Positions 12,725 to 23,302 of a stretch of 64,000 nt of DNA are shown one piece after another. The position numbers and the translations under genes are program-made. Each line of letters starts with the position of its first letter. Within the stretch, counting starts at the first letter, position 1. The stretch is from contig CM070719.1 in assembly GCA_036346275.1 (NCBI GenBank), forward strand, positions 17,525,185-17,589,184, in the 5' to 3' direction. The notes under the pieces were generated by a model. It had not been told where the DNA came from. It made no database searches and saw nothing but the letters and a program-made list of their open reading frames with translations. Source of the DNA: Otatea glauca (taxonomy: Eukaryota; Streptophyta; Magnoliopsida; Poales; Poaceae).

Positions 12725-13050
12725 CGAAGTTTACCGTCGGGCGTCGGGCGCGCTGCGCGTCGGCCGTGTAGCGGGCGGCGGCGGCGCGCGTTCGCCCGGC
12801 AGCGGGCGTCGGGTGGCGCTGCGTTCGGGAGGCAGGCGGCGCCGAAGTCGGGCGTCGGGCGGCGCCGCGCTCGCCAGGCGGCGCGGGCGGGCGGGCGTCG
12901 GCGGCGCTGCGTTCGCCGGGGCGACGGGCGGCGGAGCGTCGGGCGACGCTGCGTTCGGCCGAGGCGGTCTGCGTCGGGCGAGATTTGGCGTCGGGCGGCG
13001 CCACGCTCGCCGGGCGGCGGTGGCGCCGCCGGCAAGGGCGTAGCGTCGAT
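12725..13050. repeat. very GC-rich minisatellite-like block inside CACTA
   Basis: About 320 bp of roughly 80 percent GC lies in AT-rich surroundings. The core GGGCGTCGGGCGGCGC followed by GCGTTCGCC recurs about six times with variation. It is open in several frames on both strands because stop codons are rare in such composition, so the predicted Arg/Ala/Gly-rich peptides are not trusted as genes. It may be a captured and amplified 5' exon or CpG-rich promoter fragment. Confidence 0.6.
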
Positions 13051-13139
13051 CGAGCTAGCTAGGTTTAAGGAATCGGGCGGGCGTCGGGAGCTAGCTAGAG
13101 CGAATGGGAATAAAATGGGGACTAAAATCGAGGAGATCG

Positions 13140-13715
13140 ACGCTTTACGTAGATCGCTTCACATAACAAACCGACATCGATGCTTTCGTATCGATCGCTT
13201 CAAATAAAAACCGACATCGATGTTACTCATCGGTATCACTTCACATAAAAACCGACATCGATGTGTCTCATCGATGACGCTTCACATACAAAACCGATAG
13301 TGATACTTCAATATCGTGTCGCTTTTCCAAATAAAACCGACATCGATGCTTCAATATCCGTGACGCTTTTGTAAATAAAAACGACACTGATGTTAGTATA
13401 TATCCGTATCGCTTTTTTAAAGAAAATCGACACTGATGTGTCTCAGTACCCATATCGCTTTTATAAATAAAACCGACACTGATGATGCTTCAATATCCGT
13501 ATCGCTTTTCTAAGTAACACCGACACTGATGCTTCAATACTCGTATCGCTTATTTAAAGAAAACCGACACTGATGTGTCTCAATATCCGTATCGCTTTTA
13601 TAAATAAAACCGACACTGATGATGCTTCAATAGACGCATCGCTTTTGTAAATAAAACTGACACTGATACATAATTATCTCTATCGGTTCTCAGAAAAACC
13701 GACACAAATGTTATT
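13140..13715. repeat. internal array of about 13 units of 40-47 bp in CACTA
   Basis: Units follow the pattern TATCGCTT, then about 10 AT-rich bases, then AAAACCGACA(C/T)(C/T)GATG. The style is that of CACTA subterminal repeats but the consensus differs from both ends of this element. No CACTA terminus accompanies it. Confidence 0.75.
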
Positions 13716-14436
13716 CATTGCACTATTACCTTTTCAGACAAACCATGAAGTCTAAATTTTTAGAATTAGATCAAAGAGTGAAAAACTTTTGCAAATATAG
13801 TTGGAATTATTTGAAATTTTGCAAAAATACACTTTGAGATACTACAAATCTTTTCCAAAAAGAATTTTGAATAAAAGAGTTAGCATTGAAAAAATATGCC
13901 AAAATTCACTTTCTAGGCATGAATTTTCCTTAAATAGTTGAAAAGTCAAAACTTTCTCAAATGATGTCCAAATTCTTTGAAAATTTCCAAAAATGATTTC
14001 ATATAGCTTAGCCTCATTTCTGTGTCTTAGAATTATATAGATTGTACATCACATTGAGACTACACTATATGTAATTGCTGGACAACAGCTCCATATATGG
14101 TCCAGTTCATATGGTCAATTGTTAAATGAAGTGTAGTATTCATAGCAGTGTGTTTTACTAAAGTCATGCAAAACTAAAGAAATGCTCTGTATGATTTATC
14201 TAATGTTATTTGAGTTTTCTAAAGTTGAAACTTGAAAGTTATAACATAAGGTGTTTATTTCAATATATATTTAGGGCTTTCCTTCAAAAAAATAATTAAT
14301 GTATTTAACAAGCAGAAATTCAGTTGTTTAGCTCTAATCACTGGTAAAAAAATCATCTCAGCTACAATATACTTTTCTCATTGTGGCATTGCTTGCTAAT
14401 AATAAACTTTATCACCTATCTGCAAGTTCCTAAGCC

Positions 14437-14690
14437 GTTGTACAACTTCAAAGAAAATTTCGACAGCACTTCCCCGCTATTCTCCATATACACGTCTCGA
14501 CAACAGGTCAAGAGGGGTGTGCATATGGAGAACACTAGGGAGACGCTACCGAAATCTACTCTGAAGTTGTACAACACACCAGAACTTGCTCGAATTATAT
14601 ATCCTCGAACTGTCCAAAAAACGTGGACAATTCGAGACTGCTCATTTATAAATATGCCATTTCGTTCGACATATTTATAAATAAGCATCC
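14437..14690. repeat. inverted repeat with 59 nt arms plus two smaller hairpins
   Basis: Arm 14437-14495 begins GTTGTACAACTTCA. Arm 14517-14575 is its imperfect reverse complement (about three quarters of positions match) across a 21 nt loop. Two more foldbacks follow. At 14604-14636 CTCGAACTGTCCA pairs with TGGACAATTCGAG. At 14644-14682 ATTTATAAATATG pairs perfectly with CATATTTATAAAT. Open frames on both strands here arise from the symmetry. Confidence 0.75.
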
Positions 14691-15137
14691 TTGAACGGGA
14701 GACGTAGGTTCCGCAGCCTAAACTTTAACATTTATTACATGATAGCAACAATAATTCCATATTAACATGAGAGCACTACAATAATTAAATAGATGTGTGC
14801 TTGTCAAATAAAGAGTGTGAAATCAAAGCACGTACACAATTCCAAAGGCAACCTAAACTTTATTCACGACATATCGAAATTACCTAGTGCAAAATTGAAG
14901 GGGTTTAAAGAATTGCTCACATTTTGAAGAAAACCGCAAATGAGGACAAAACAAGGGGAATCTCCTCAAGATAGGGTTTCAAATTTGCCCTCTTAATTCC
15001 CACCCATGAGGACTTCAAATTTTCTCACCCAAGTATTGCTTCCAACCACACAATATGAGTTGTTTTCTCGGGTGGCGGCGGAGAAATCTCCTTTGGAGCA
15101 ACAACAGAGAAGAGATCAACGCGAGTTGTATATATGA

Positions 15138-15672
15138 CCTAGCGAGGCACATCAGAATCGGCTCTTTTCGAGAAGCGATAGTGATGTGCATGGTCATCAC
15201 TATCGGTTCTTTTTATAGAAGCGATAGTGATGAGCACGTGCACATCAGAATCGGTTCTTTTAGAGAAGCGATAGTGCTGTGCGCGGTCATCACTATCGAT
15301 TCTTTTTATAGAAGCGATAGTGATGAGCACATGCACATCAGAATCGGTTCTTTTCGAGAAGCGATAGTGATGTGCACGGTCATCACTATCGGTTCTTTTT
15401 ATAGAAGCGATAGTGATGATCACGTGCACATCACTATCGCTTCTTTCAATAGAACCGATAGTGATGTATATGCACATCACTATCGCTTCTTTTAATAGAA
15501 CCGATAGTGATGTGGACGTGATCATCACTATCACTTCTTTTGTTGGAACCGATAGTGATGACCGTGCACATCACTATCGCTTTTTAGTTGAGAACCGATT
15601 GTGATATGCCCTTATCACAATCATTTTTTTCTAAAAACTTAAGAACCGACACAGATAAAGCGATAGTGATAT
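15138..15672. repeat. right subterminal repeat array of the CACTA element
   Basis: About a dozen hairpin units carry ATCACTATCGGTTCTTTT and AGAAGCGATAGTGAT. They are more uniform than the left array, which has partly diverged to ATCAGAATCGG. Confidence 0.85.
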
Positions 15673-15876
15673 GCCATTCTGTAGTAGTGAAGGTACTGGC
15701 CGGCAAAAGCATATTAGGATTAACCTGAGATATTCTCTCTCCGTTCCGTATTAAACGTCCAGGAACCTTAACTCTGAATATCTTTATATTATTGTAACAA
15801 AGGCAAAATTAGAAGCATCAAGTTTGCTCTTAAGGGTTAGAATCCTCATGTTAATCGGGCAAACAAAGAGAGAAAT

Positions 15877-16528
15877 TGTTGACGTCAAAAACATGAAGTA
15901 GGGTTTCTGACAACAACACACCAGACGAACACCTGGTTCAGAGCGTGCCAGTCGATTTGACCAGTAATCGACAAGGTAAAAATATAAAATTCTCTCAAAA
16001 CCGATCGCGAAGATCAAGCGGCTTAGATTCAATCAGCTTAAAGCCGATTAAATCAAGACAACAGGGTAAGTCTAATTAGCCGATTAAGACTAATCAGAGG
16101 GTAAAGGTAGATCGATTCTGAAGAAGCAATGCACAACAAAAATCAGAATAAATCGAACTTGGGGCGTAATTTGAAAAAGATCAACAATCGGCGATGCACA
16201 ACTTTATTGATCGAAATCGAATTACAAAGCCTAAATTACAAGAACTACTCCTAGTCGACAGGAAAAAGTAATGTAAACTGGTGTGTTTGATTGTATTGGA
16301 TCCCTTTTGCAGCTCGCTCTTGCCCTTCTTTTATACCCGTCGGCCGATCGTGTCCTATTATAACACGTTACAAAACCTGATCCGTATCGGCCTTATTTCG
16401 GATAGCTTTCCCTCAAAGATCTTGCCGTTGCCAAATATCTTCAAATCTTTCCAAATCGCCTGTTAGTTACCGCATGTTGACTTTTCTTTGCCGATTTTGA
16501 CTATACTTGCTAAATTCTGGTGCAAACA
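15877..16528 (-). repeat. 3' LTR of the Gypsy element
   Basis: It starts TGTTGACGTC and ends GGTGCAAACA in plus-strand sense. The minus-strand TATA motif GTATAAAAG is the reverse of about 16327-16338. It is nearly colinear with 26876-27529; the first bases differ by a 2 bp indel. Confidence 0.93.
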
Positions 16529-16546
16529 TATGCCCCCTATTTTTGA
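16529..16546 (-). other. polypurine tract next to the 3' LTR
   Basis: On the minus strand AAAAATAGGGGGCATA directly precedes the LTR start TGTTTGC. This is the expected primer site for plus-strand DNA synthesis. Confidence 0.75.
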
Positions 16547-16729
16547 GAGATGACTCGTCATCTTTCAAAAATTTCAACTATCGGCTTCTTTTTCCATCGG
16601 CTAGCTGTTAATCTTCATTCAGTAACTGCTGCTTTAATTGCGTCGTAATTTTCTGACATGCATGTAGTGCGATTTAACTGCTCGTGTCTTTTGAGATTCA
16701 TTTCCCGCCGCTTCAATTTTTTACCGTGT

Positions 16730-16737
16730 TATAAAAG
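16730..16737 (+). promoter_or_regulatory. TATA box of the PMD gene
   Basis: TATAAAAG lies 126 bp upstream of the PMD start codon at 16863, in plus orientation and outside the LTR. A CT-rich leader without an upstream ATG in the last 60 bp follows. This suggests the antisense gene has its own promoter and does not rely on the LTR. Confidence 0.55.
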
Positions 16738-16862
16738 CGGCCCCCACATGGTCATTCTTCATGCGCTCGAGTTCTCGCACCATCTGCAATCGGCTTAAGC
16801 TCTCTTGTTTGACGGATCTCTGAAACAGTCCTTAGCTCAATCATCCTCTCTGATCGGCTGCA

Positions 16863-19774
16863 ATGGACTCAAGCCAGGTACTCATTCCAATCCTACATAG
16901 CAACAACCAATATTTTCTGGGTCCTTTAGGAAATCTAGATGTCAATACTGTTACAAACCAAGAAATCCCTCTTCTTCCTTTATCGGCTTCTGGTCATAAC
17001 ATAGAAGGTTGGAATAAAAGTTTTAGAGCTTGGCCGACAGCTCTCAAGGGGTGGAGGAATTGGTTTATCAGAGTGACAGCCCAAAAGAGGGGTGAATGGG
17101 AAAAAATGGGTATAGACGAGTGTATCCCCCTTTCCTTAGCCTATCCAGAAGCCAACGAGCCCTTAGTGACCACGGCCTGTTATTTTTGGTCGGATTGTTT
17201 TAACGCCTTTTTGTTTCGCACTTGTCCCATCGGCCCAACTCTTTTAGATGTGGCTCAGTTGTGCTGCCTTAGGCCAGATGGTGAACAAGTATGGGCTTTT
17301 AGTGGTAAGCCCAAATATAAACTCATTAGATCCAAAGGTGAAGGGTGGGCCAAATACATCGGAAATAACAATAAGGTTAATGGGCTGGTATCGGACGAAG
17401 AACACGTTGCTTTTCTGAACCTTTGGCTAGATCGCTTTTTGTTCTGCGGGGCATCCCTTGGGCCGACTCAAGTCTATCAAGTCATAGCAGAACAGCTTGT
17501 TGAAGGACGTCGGCTAGCATTAGGGAAAACTTTTCTTGGCATCGTGTATCAGATGCTATACGTGATAAGGAGTCGGCTTTTTACCAATTTTGAGAACTTC
17601 ACCGTTGGTAATGTAGGCGGTCCGATGTGGTTTGTACAAATATGGTTGTACTGCTTATTCAGTCGTCCTTTTAATCTGGATTTAGCCGGCAGGACTCCTT
17701 TTCCAAGAGAGGACACTCCGGATGGAACACCTTTCCAGTTCAGAGAATGCCGATCCTTCGGTGAGAGATTTATAATGTGCTCCAGTAATGAGACAAGAAT
17801 CACACCCATCAGCTGTAGAAAATTTTTGTCCTTTTTTCTTGCAATTAGACACTGAAGACTTCAAACAGCAAGACTTCTTTAGCTATGGTGTCGCAGCCGA
17901 TTTTCCTTGATCTTCTTTCCTGCATTTGGAAGCCGACAACTCTTTGATGCCTCAGGAGACCTTGGACTTGTATAAAATCTTCATTTCTCCATGCGTCTTT
18001 CACGCCAGCCTTCATACAAGGAATTGAACATTCCAGCCTTCATATGAATTTTACCATCCTTCAGTCTATACAAGGCAACTCGGCTTTGGTCAAGTGATTC
18101 CAAGCCTGCCACTTCTTGATCGGCTACAGCCTAGAGCCAGAGTTCGCAACGCTACTTCGGCCGAGCTGATTTTGGAATTAGCTGATGAGCTTCAACTTCG
18201 CAGCCTTCCCTACTTCTTCCTGAATGCTTGCCGGGCAGGAGGCTTCACAACATGGTGGTCGACTATTGCAGAGTCGATTTATATGGAAAAAACTCTGTCA
18301 TTCATAATCAAGGAATTCTTCCCCGATTTGCCAGAGCCATCCTTAGTGTCTAACAGTGATTCTAGCAGTGAAGCTAGTTCATCGGGTTACACTAACACAA
18401 GTTTAGAAAAAATAACGAGCGAGGTATCGGCTTTGATCATCATCTCTTCATTTGCTTTTATCTTGAGACATTTTACTGACTAACCTTTGCTTGCTTTCAG
18501 GTTAAGACTGCTGGCAAGAAACCTGCGGTCGGCCAATCGGGTAGCGGCCAACAAGGGAAAAGGCCACACCAATCGACTAGCCTTACTGGGTACACTTCGG
18601 GTACCCTGGACATCCAAAGTCCGTCATTATCGGACATAGAGAAAAAACAACCAAGTAAATACATTACAATCGGCTGTTATTTCTTTTAATTCTTTTTGCA
18701 ACTAACCTTTTAGCCAATCATAATTTCAGAAAAGAAGAAAACAAAGTATACCAAGGCTCCGGCAAAAAGGGGATCAAAGCCCCAGGAGCAGAGTGGCGAG
18801 AGTTCGCCACACGCGTCGGCTACTGCAGAGGTAAGTAATGTACCTTTAATTAGCGACCTATGCCTTTTTAATACGTCGGCTTACCCTTCATTTGTTTCTT
18901 TTAGCCGACGCAATCGGCGCAAGTTGCAAAGATTCTAGCCGACCTTCCTGGGGTTTCATCGGCGCCCCTTTCTCCTCCACGGCCAACACCAACAGCTCCG
19001 ATCGCTGACTTGCCAGAGCTCTCTGAGCCGACAAATTTACTGGGTTTTTCCGATCTGGATGATCCTGAGATCATGGCCACCGATGACTACGACGCAAAAA
19101 TCAGAAAGATCCTTGAAGTCTCGAAGGAAGCATCGGCTGCCGTCACCTTTGCTCCAGGTATACAAGAAAGGCTCAACAAACTCTTCGATCTGGTGATGAA
19201 GCCCCAATCGGAGATTTTGGCCAACAATCAACGGATCAGAGATGCCATGGCGGTAGTTGAAGCCGATCTGCCCCCAGAGGCCATGGAAGCTGTCCTTAAC
19301 GTCTGTCACTTGGACGAGAGGAAATATGAAGTGGAGGCGGCTCAAGCAAGGATAGCACAGCGCGAGGCTCAAGAAGACGATCAGAAAATCTTAGACGAGC
19401 TGGTCACTGATGCTAAGGCTAAGAAGCAGAAGTTTGACACTGACACTGAGCTGCTTAAAACCACGAAGGACTCCATCGGCAAACTTGAATCGACCAAGAA
19501 GTTTCTTATGGAAGAGTTGGCCAAGACAGAGAAGCTAATCTTAGAAGGCCAAAAAACCCTTGAGAAAACTTCGTCGGCCATCAAAGATCAAAAGCTTGGT
19601 ATTGCTATGGCTGTGGTCGGAGTGAAGAAACAAATGGCAAAAGTGGTGCCAGTGCCAGGGAGTGTAAAAGAAGACGATCGCATCATTGATGAAGTTCAAT
19701 ATGTGATTGCCAAAGCAGCCGGTGACTTATCGGCTTTAGGTACAACTCTTCCAAGCTATGGCATCCAGTATTAG
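16863..19774 (+). pseudogene. plant mobile domain (PMD) gene carried antisense in the Gypsy element, 4 exons, exon 1 damaged
   Basis: Exon 1 (16863-18423) encodes an aminotransferase-like plant mobile domain: GWRNWFIRVTAQKRGEW near residue 60, then CYFWSDCFNAFLFRTCPIGP and TLLDVAQLCCLRPDGE, the usual PMD core. The first frame runs 330 codons. A shift near 17806 moves it one base, with a stop near 17910 and another near 18024; after about 18060 it stays open. Introns with GT...AG fit 18424-18500, 18655-18729 and 18831-18904. Exons 2-4 join in frame to the stop at 19772-19774. The C-terminal part (about 250 residues) is Glu/Lys-rich, probably coiled coil. The gene converges on pol, whose stop is 188 bp away. 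PMD proteins such as Arabidopsis MAIN and MAIL1 act in transposon silencing; a role here is inference. Confidence 0.8.
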
Positions 19775-19961
19775 GTTTTCTATGAGATGTAAAAACTTTG
19801 TCGGATGTCCTGAGATACTTGTCCTGAAATACTTTTGCAACTCTTTGCTATTTATAATCGGTTGTTTAACCGATTTATGTTTTGCTTTGTTTATGTAATT
19901 CACCATCTTTTTAGCCGATTAACAGCATCGTGTTAACTCGGGTCTTTAGAACGATTCTTCG
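19775..19961. other. convergent 3' ends of the PMD gene and pol
   Basis: The spacer holds a hairpin AATCGGTTGTTTAACCGATT (about 19857-19876) and T-rich tracts that could serve 3'-end formation in both directions. No gene is present. Confidence 0.4.
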
Positions 19962-21269
19962 CTAGTCGGCTAAGCTCCAAACGCTAGGATAGTATCTTTT
20001 CAAATATTTCCCGTTAATTGTTTTGGGTAAAACTTGTCCTTGTAACGTTTCAAGTATGTATGAACTTCCATCTACTAGCCGATTAACCTTATACGGCCCT
20101 TCCCACGTAGGCGACCATTTCCCAAATCGGTTATCTTTAGAACCCACAGGCAATATTGTTTTCCAAACTAGATCGGCTTCATCGGAAGACTTCGGTACCA
20201 CCCTTTTATTGTATGCCTTTGCAACTCTGACCTTATTTTTCTTAAGCCGATCAAATGTAGACAAACGTAATTATGCTAATTCATCCAAGTCATCGATCAT
20301 CAAATCGTTATAATCCTGAGTCGACAAACTATTTTGCCTGGCTATTCGTATAGAATCAATGTTAATTTCCACGGGTAAAACGGCCTCTTGTCCATATACT
20401 AACTAATACGGTGAAAGCTTTGTTGCTCCGTGATAAGCTAGCCGATACGCCCAAAGTGACTCCGATAGGGTTGAATGCCAATTCCTTGGTCTTTGATCGA
20501 TTTTTCTTTTGATCAACTTGATCAATGTTTTGTTAGATGACTCGGTTTGTCCATTAACCTGAGCGGAATATACGGATGAATTCAACAATTTGATCCCTAG
20601 ACTTTTCACGTAGTTCTGAAATTCATTAGACATAAACACCGTACCTTGATCGGTCGTGATTGTTTGTGGTATTCCAAACCGATGGACAATGTGTTCATTA
20701 ACAAACCCGATTGCTTCAACACTAGTTACCTTTTTAAGTGGTATAGCCTCAACCCATTTGGAGAAATAATCAATTGCGGCCAAAATAAACTTGTGGCCTT
20801 TACTTGAAGCAGGAAATATTTGGCCGATTACATCTATCCCCCAGCCTCTGAACGACCATGGCTTGATAATCGGGTGCAAAGCCGATGCCGGTGCTAGTTG
20901 TATATTGCCAAACTTTTGACAAGTCTGACATCCTTTGTAATATTTGAAACAATCCTCTAGCATTGTCGGCCAAAAATACCCTGTTCGTCTAAGCATCCAT
21001 TTCATATTATAAGCCGATTGATGAGATCCGCAAATACCTTCATGCACTTCACCCATTGCCACTTGTGCTTCTTTAGTTCCAAGACATCTCAACAACAAAC
21101 CTTCCATCGTCCGATAATACAACGTATCATCTAGGATTACGTATTTCAAAGCTTGCAGTCTAACCTTGCGCTCTGTCGAGTTAGATGGGTCAATTAAGTA
21201 ATTCCTTATTTGCGTTCTCCAGTCGATAATATCCACGCACATGACGGCTTTGCTCACCAGTTCGGTCAC
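19962..21269 (-). pseudogene. integrase region of Gypsy pol
   Basis: On the minus strand an HHCC zinc-binding region (HEGICGSH ... CQTC) precedes the RVE core. The catalytic residues are D in GIDVIGQ, D in TTDQGT and E in GQTESSN, with exactly 35 residues between the last two. The C-terminal part after a stop includes WSPTWEGPYKVNRL near the end. A stop interrupts at 20403 (after SPY) and another near 20270. Both lie in the same frame as the final stop at 19962, so the polyprotein was one frame here. It would insert cDNA into host DNA; this copy is defective. Confidence 0.92.
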
Positions 21270-21449
21270 CTGATATCGGCCGAAGTCTTTGTACCCTGAC
21301 GCTTGTTGAGCCAGTGCGTTGGCTCTATCATTCGATTCTCTAGGGATATGACCGATAGAAAATGAGGTAAACGAGCCGATAATTTCGAAGCACTGTTCTA
21401 AGTATCTAAGTAATATTTCGTCACGGTATTGGTATTCACCTTTTATTTG

Positions 21450-21782
21450 CTATACGATTAACATGGAATCACCGTATGCTTCAACAGTACTTACTCCGAT
21501 ATTTTCTAACAATTGTAAGCCTTTGAGCAATGCCTCATACTCTGCCTGGTTATTTGAACATCGACTATTTAGCCGAAATGCGAATTCAAAATTATGACCT
21601 TTGGGTGATATGAGTACGATACCAATGCCATCGCCTTCCCTGCATACCGACCCATCAAAAAATAACTGCCAAGAGGCAACAGACACTAAGTCAGCAGCGA
21701 TATCATGTCCCGTTATAAAATTGGCCAGAACCTGTCCTTTAAATGCTTTAGCCGATTCAAAAGATAGGTCGAACTCTATCAA
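21450..21782 (-). pseudogene. RNase H domain of Gypsy pol
   Basis: Minus-strand sequence carries FFDGSVCREGDGIGIV, NNQAEYEALLKGL and AYGDSM, giving the D, E and D active-site residues of the retroelement RNase H fold. It lies in the same frame as integrase but is cut by a stop at 21450. The segment between RNase H and RT (21783-22235) is the degraded RT thumb/connection. Confidence 0.85.
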
Positions 21783-22235
21783 GGCATAAGCCCATTTAAC
21801 AAGTCAACCTCGCAAAATTGGAGCCGATAATATATATTTTATAACATCGGTTTTACAGACCACCTTACAAGCCGATGCTAAAATATAATGTCTTAGCTTT
21901 GTACATGAGAAATATAAAGATAAGAATAATTTCTCAACGAAAGGGTACCTGACTTCAGCATCAAGTATGCGTTGGCTTAAATAAAAGATAACCCTTTCCT
22001 TACCATCGATTTCCTATGCTAAAACAACTCCGCTAGTTTCCTCCTCAGCTGATATATACAACTTGAAAGGAATCCCTTTTCGTGGTGCAGCTAGAACCGG
22101 AGGATTAGCTAAATATTCCTTGATGTTATCAAAAGCCTTTTGCTTGTCAATTCCCCACACGAATTCTTGATTATCCTTCAATTTCAACAGTGGGGTAAAA
22201 GCACAAATCCTACTGGAAAGATTTGAGATAAATCT

Positions 22236-23302
22236 TCAGAGATAGTTAATCTTGCCAATCAGCTTTTCTAATTTGTTTTTACACGTCGGTGGCTCTGTTT
22301 TGGCTATAGCTTTTACCCTTGCTTGATTGACTTCAATACCTCTTTCATGTACCATGAAGCCCAAAAATTGCCTAGCCGACACGCCAAACGCACATTTGTA
22401 AGGATTCATCTTCAAGCCATGCGATCTTATGTTCTGGAAAACTTTCTCTAAATCGGCCAAATGCTGTAAGTCATCTGCAGATTTCACTACAACATCATCA
22501 ATGTATATTTCAACAATATGACCGATTAAGTCATGCAAAATCAGATTCATGGCCCGCTGGTAAGTTGCCCAGCATTTTTCAAACCAAAAGTCATAACCGT
22601 CCACTCGAATAACTCTATCGCACCAGGACACCTGAAGGCGGTTTTTAGTATATCGGCTTCTGCCATGAATATCTGATTATATCCGGCATTTCCGTCTAAA
22701 AAACTTATGATTTTATTCCCTGATGCAGCATCGATAAGCATATCGGCTATCGGCATCAGGTATTCATCTTTTGGCGTGGCTTTATTTAAATCTCTAAAGT
22801 TGACACATACCCTAAGTTTTCCACTTTTCTTCATAACTGGAACGATGTTGGAAACCCACTCCGCATATCGGCAAGGCCTAATGAATTTTGCCTCAAACAA
22901 TCATTCTATTTCCTCCTTTATAATATTATATAGGGCCGGATTAAAACGTCTAGGATACTGTTTAAATGGCCGATATCCTGGTTTAATAGGCAACCGATGT
23001 TCTACCAACCGTCGGCTTAAACCAGGCATCTCGTGATACTCCCAAGCAAAACAATCTTTATAATCTCTAAGAATTTTGATCAATCTTTCTTTGTATTTTA
23101 AATCTAGTTTTGCACTAATAAAAGTTGGTCTTTTTCTATCACCACTACCTATATCGACTTCTTTAAGAAGATCAGTAGATGTGAAACCTTGGCCCAACTT
23201 TTCAATCTCTTGGAAATCTTCTATAGCCTCATAGCTATCTGTTATTTGCCGATGACTTTGCATTTTATCTTGTAAAGTCTTCATTGTTTTTCTTGTCCCC
23301 AT
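22236..23302 (-). pseudogene. reverse transcriptase and pre-RT part of Gypsy pol
   Basis: The minus-strand order is a pre-RT linker (from the ATG at 23302) ending at a stop at 22901, then palm motifs VNFRDLNKATPKDEYLMP and SFLDGNAGYNQIFM. A frameshift follows around 22560-22630, then the active site EIYIDDVVVKS and FLGFMVHERGIEVN. The in-frame stop before LFEAKFIRP and the frameshift disable the enzyme. The linker ORF overlaps the gag-protease ORF by 22 nt. Confidence 0.92.

Larger units (their letters stand above)
9982..15689. mobile_element. non-autonomous CACTA (En/Spm-like) element, 5.7 kb, TSD AAG
   Basis: The left terminus is CACTACTACAGAAT and the right terminus is ATTCTGTAGTAGTG, a perfect 14 bp inverted repeat. 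AAG flanks both ends (9979-9981 and 15690-15692), the 3 bp TSD size expected for CACTA. Both ends carry hairpin-rich subterminal arrays. No TNP2- or TNPA-like protein was recognised inside, so it depends on an autonomous relative. The interior holds a promoter-like region, a GC-rich block, a third repeat array and an inverted repeat, listed separately. 10501-11460 and 13720-14436 are AT-rich and show no genes. Confidence 0.92.

Noticed and set aside
12437..13207. 256-codon ORF and overlapping ORFs on both strands in the GC-rich block
   Set aside because: Stop-poor GC composition opens several frames on both strands. The peptide is low-complexity Arg/Gly/Ala and crosses from AT-rich DNA into the repeat without any domain.
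15055..15604. ORFs of 131 and 146 codons with repeated SDSDEHVHIRI-like peptides
   Set aside because: They are translations of the CACTA subterminal array; both strands are open because the units are palindromic.
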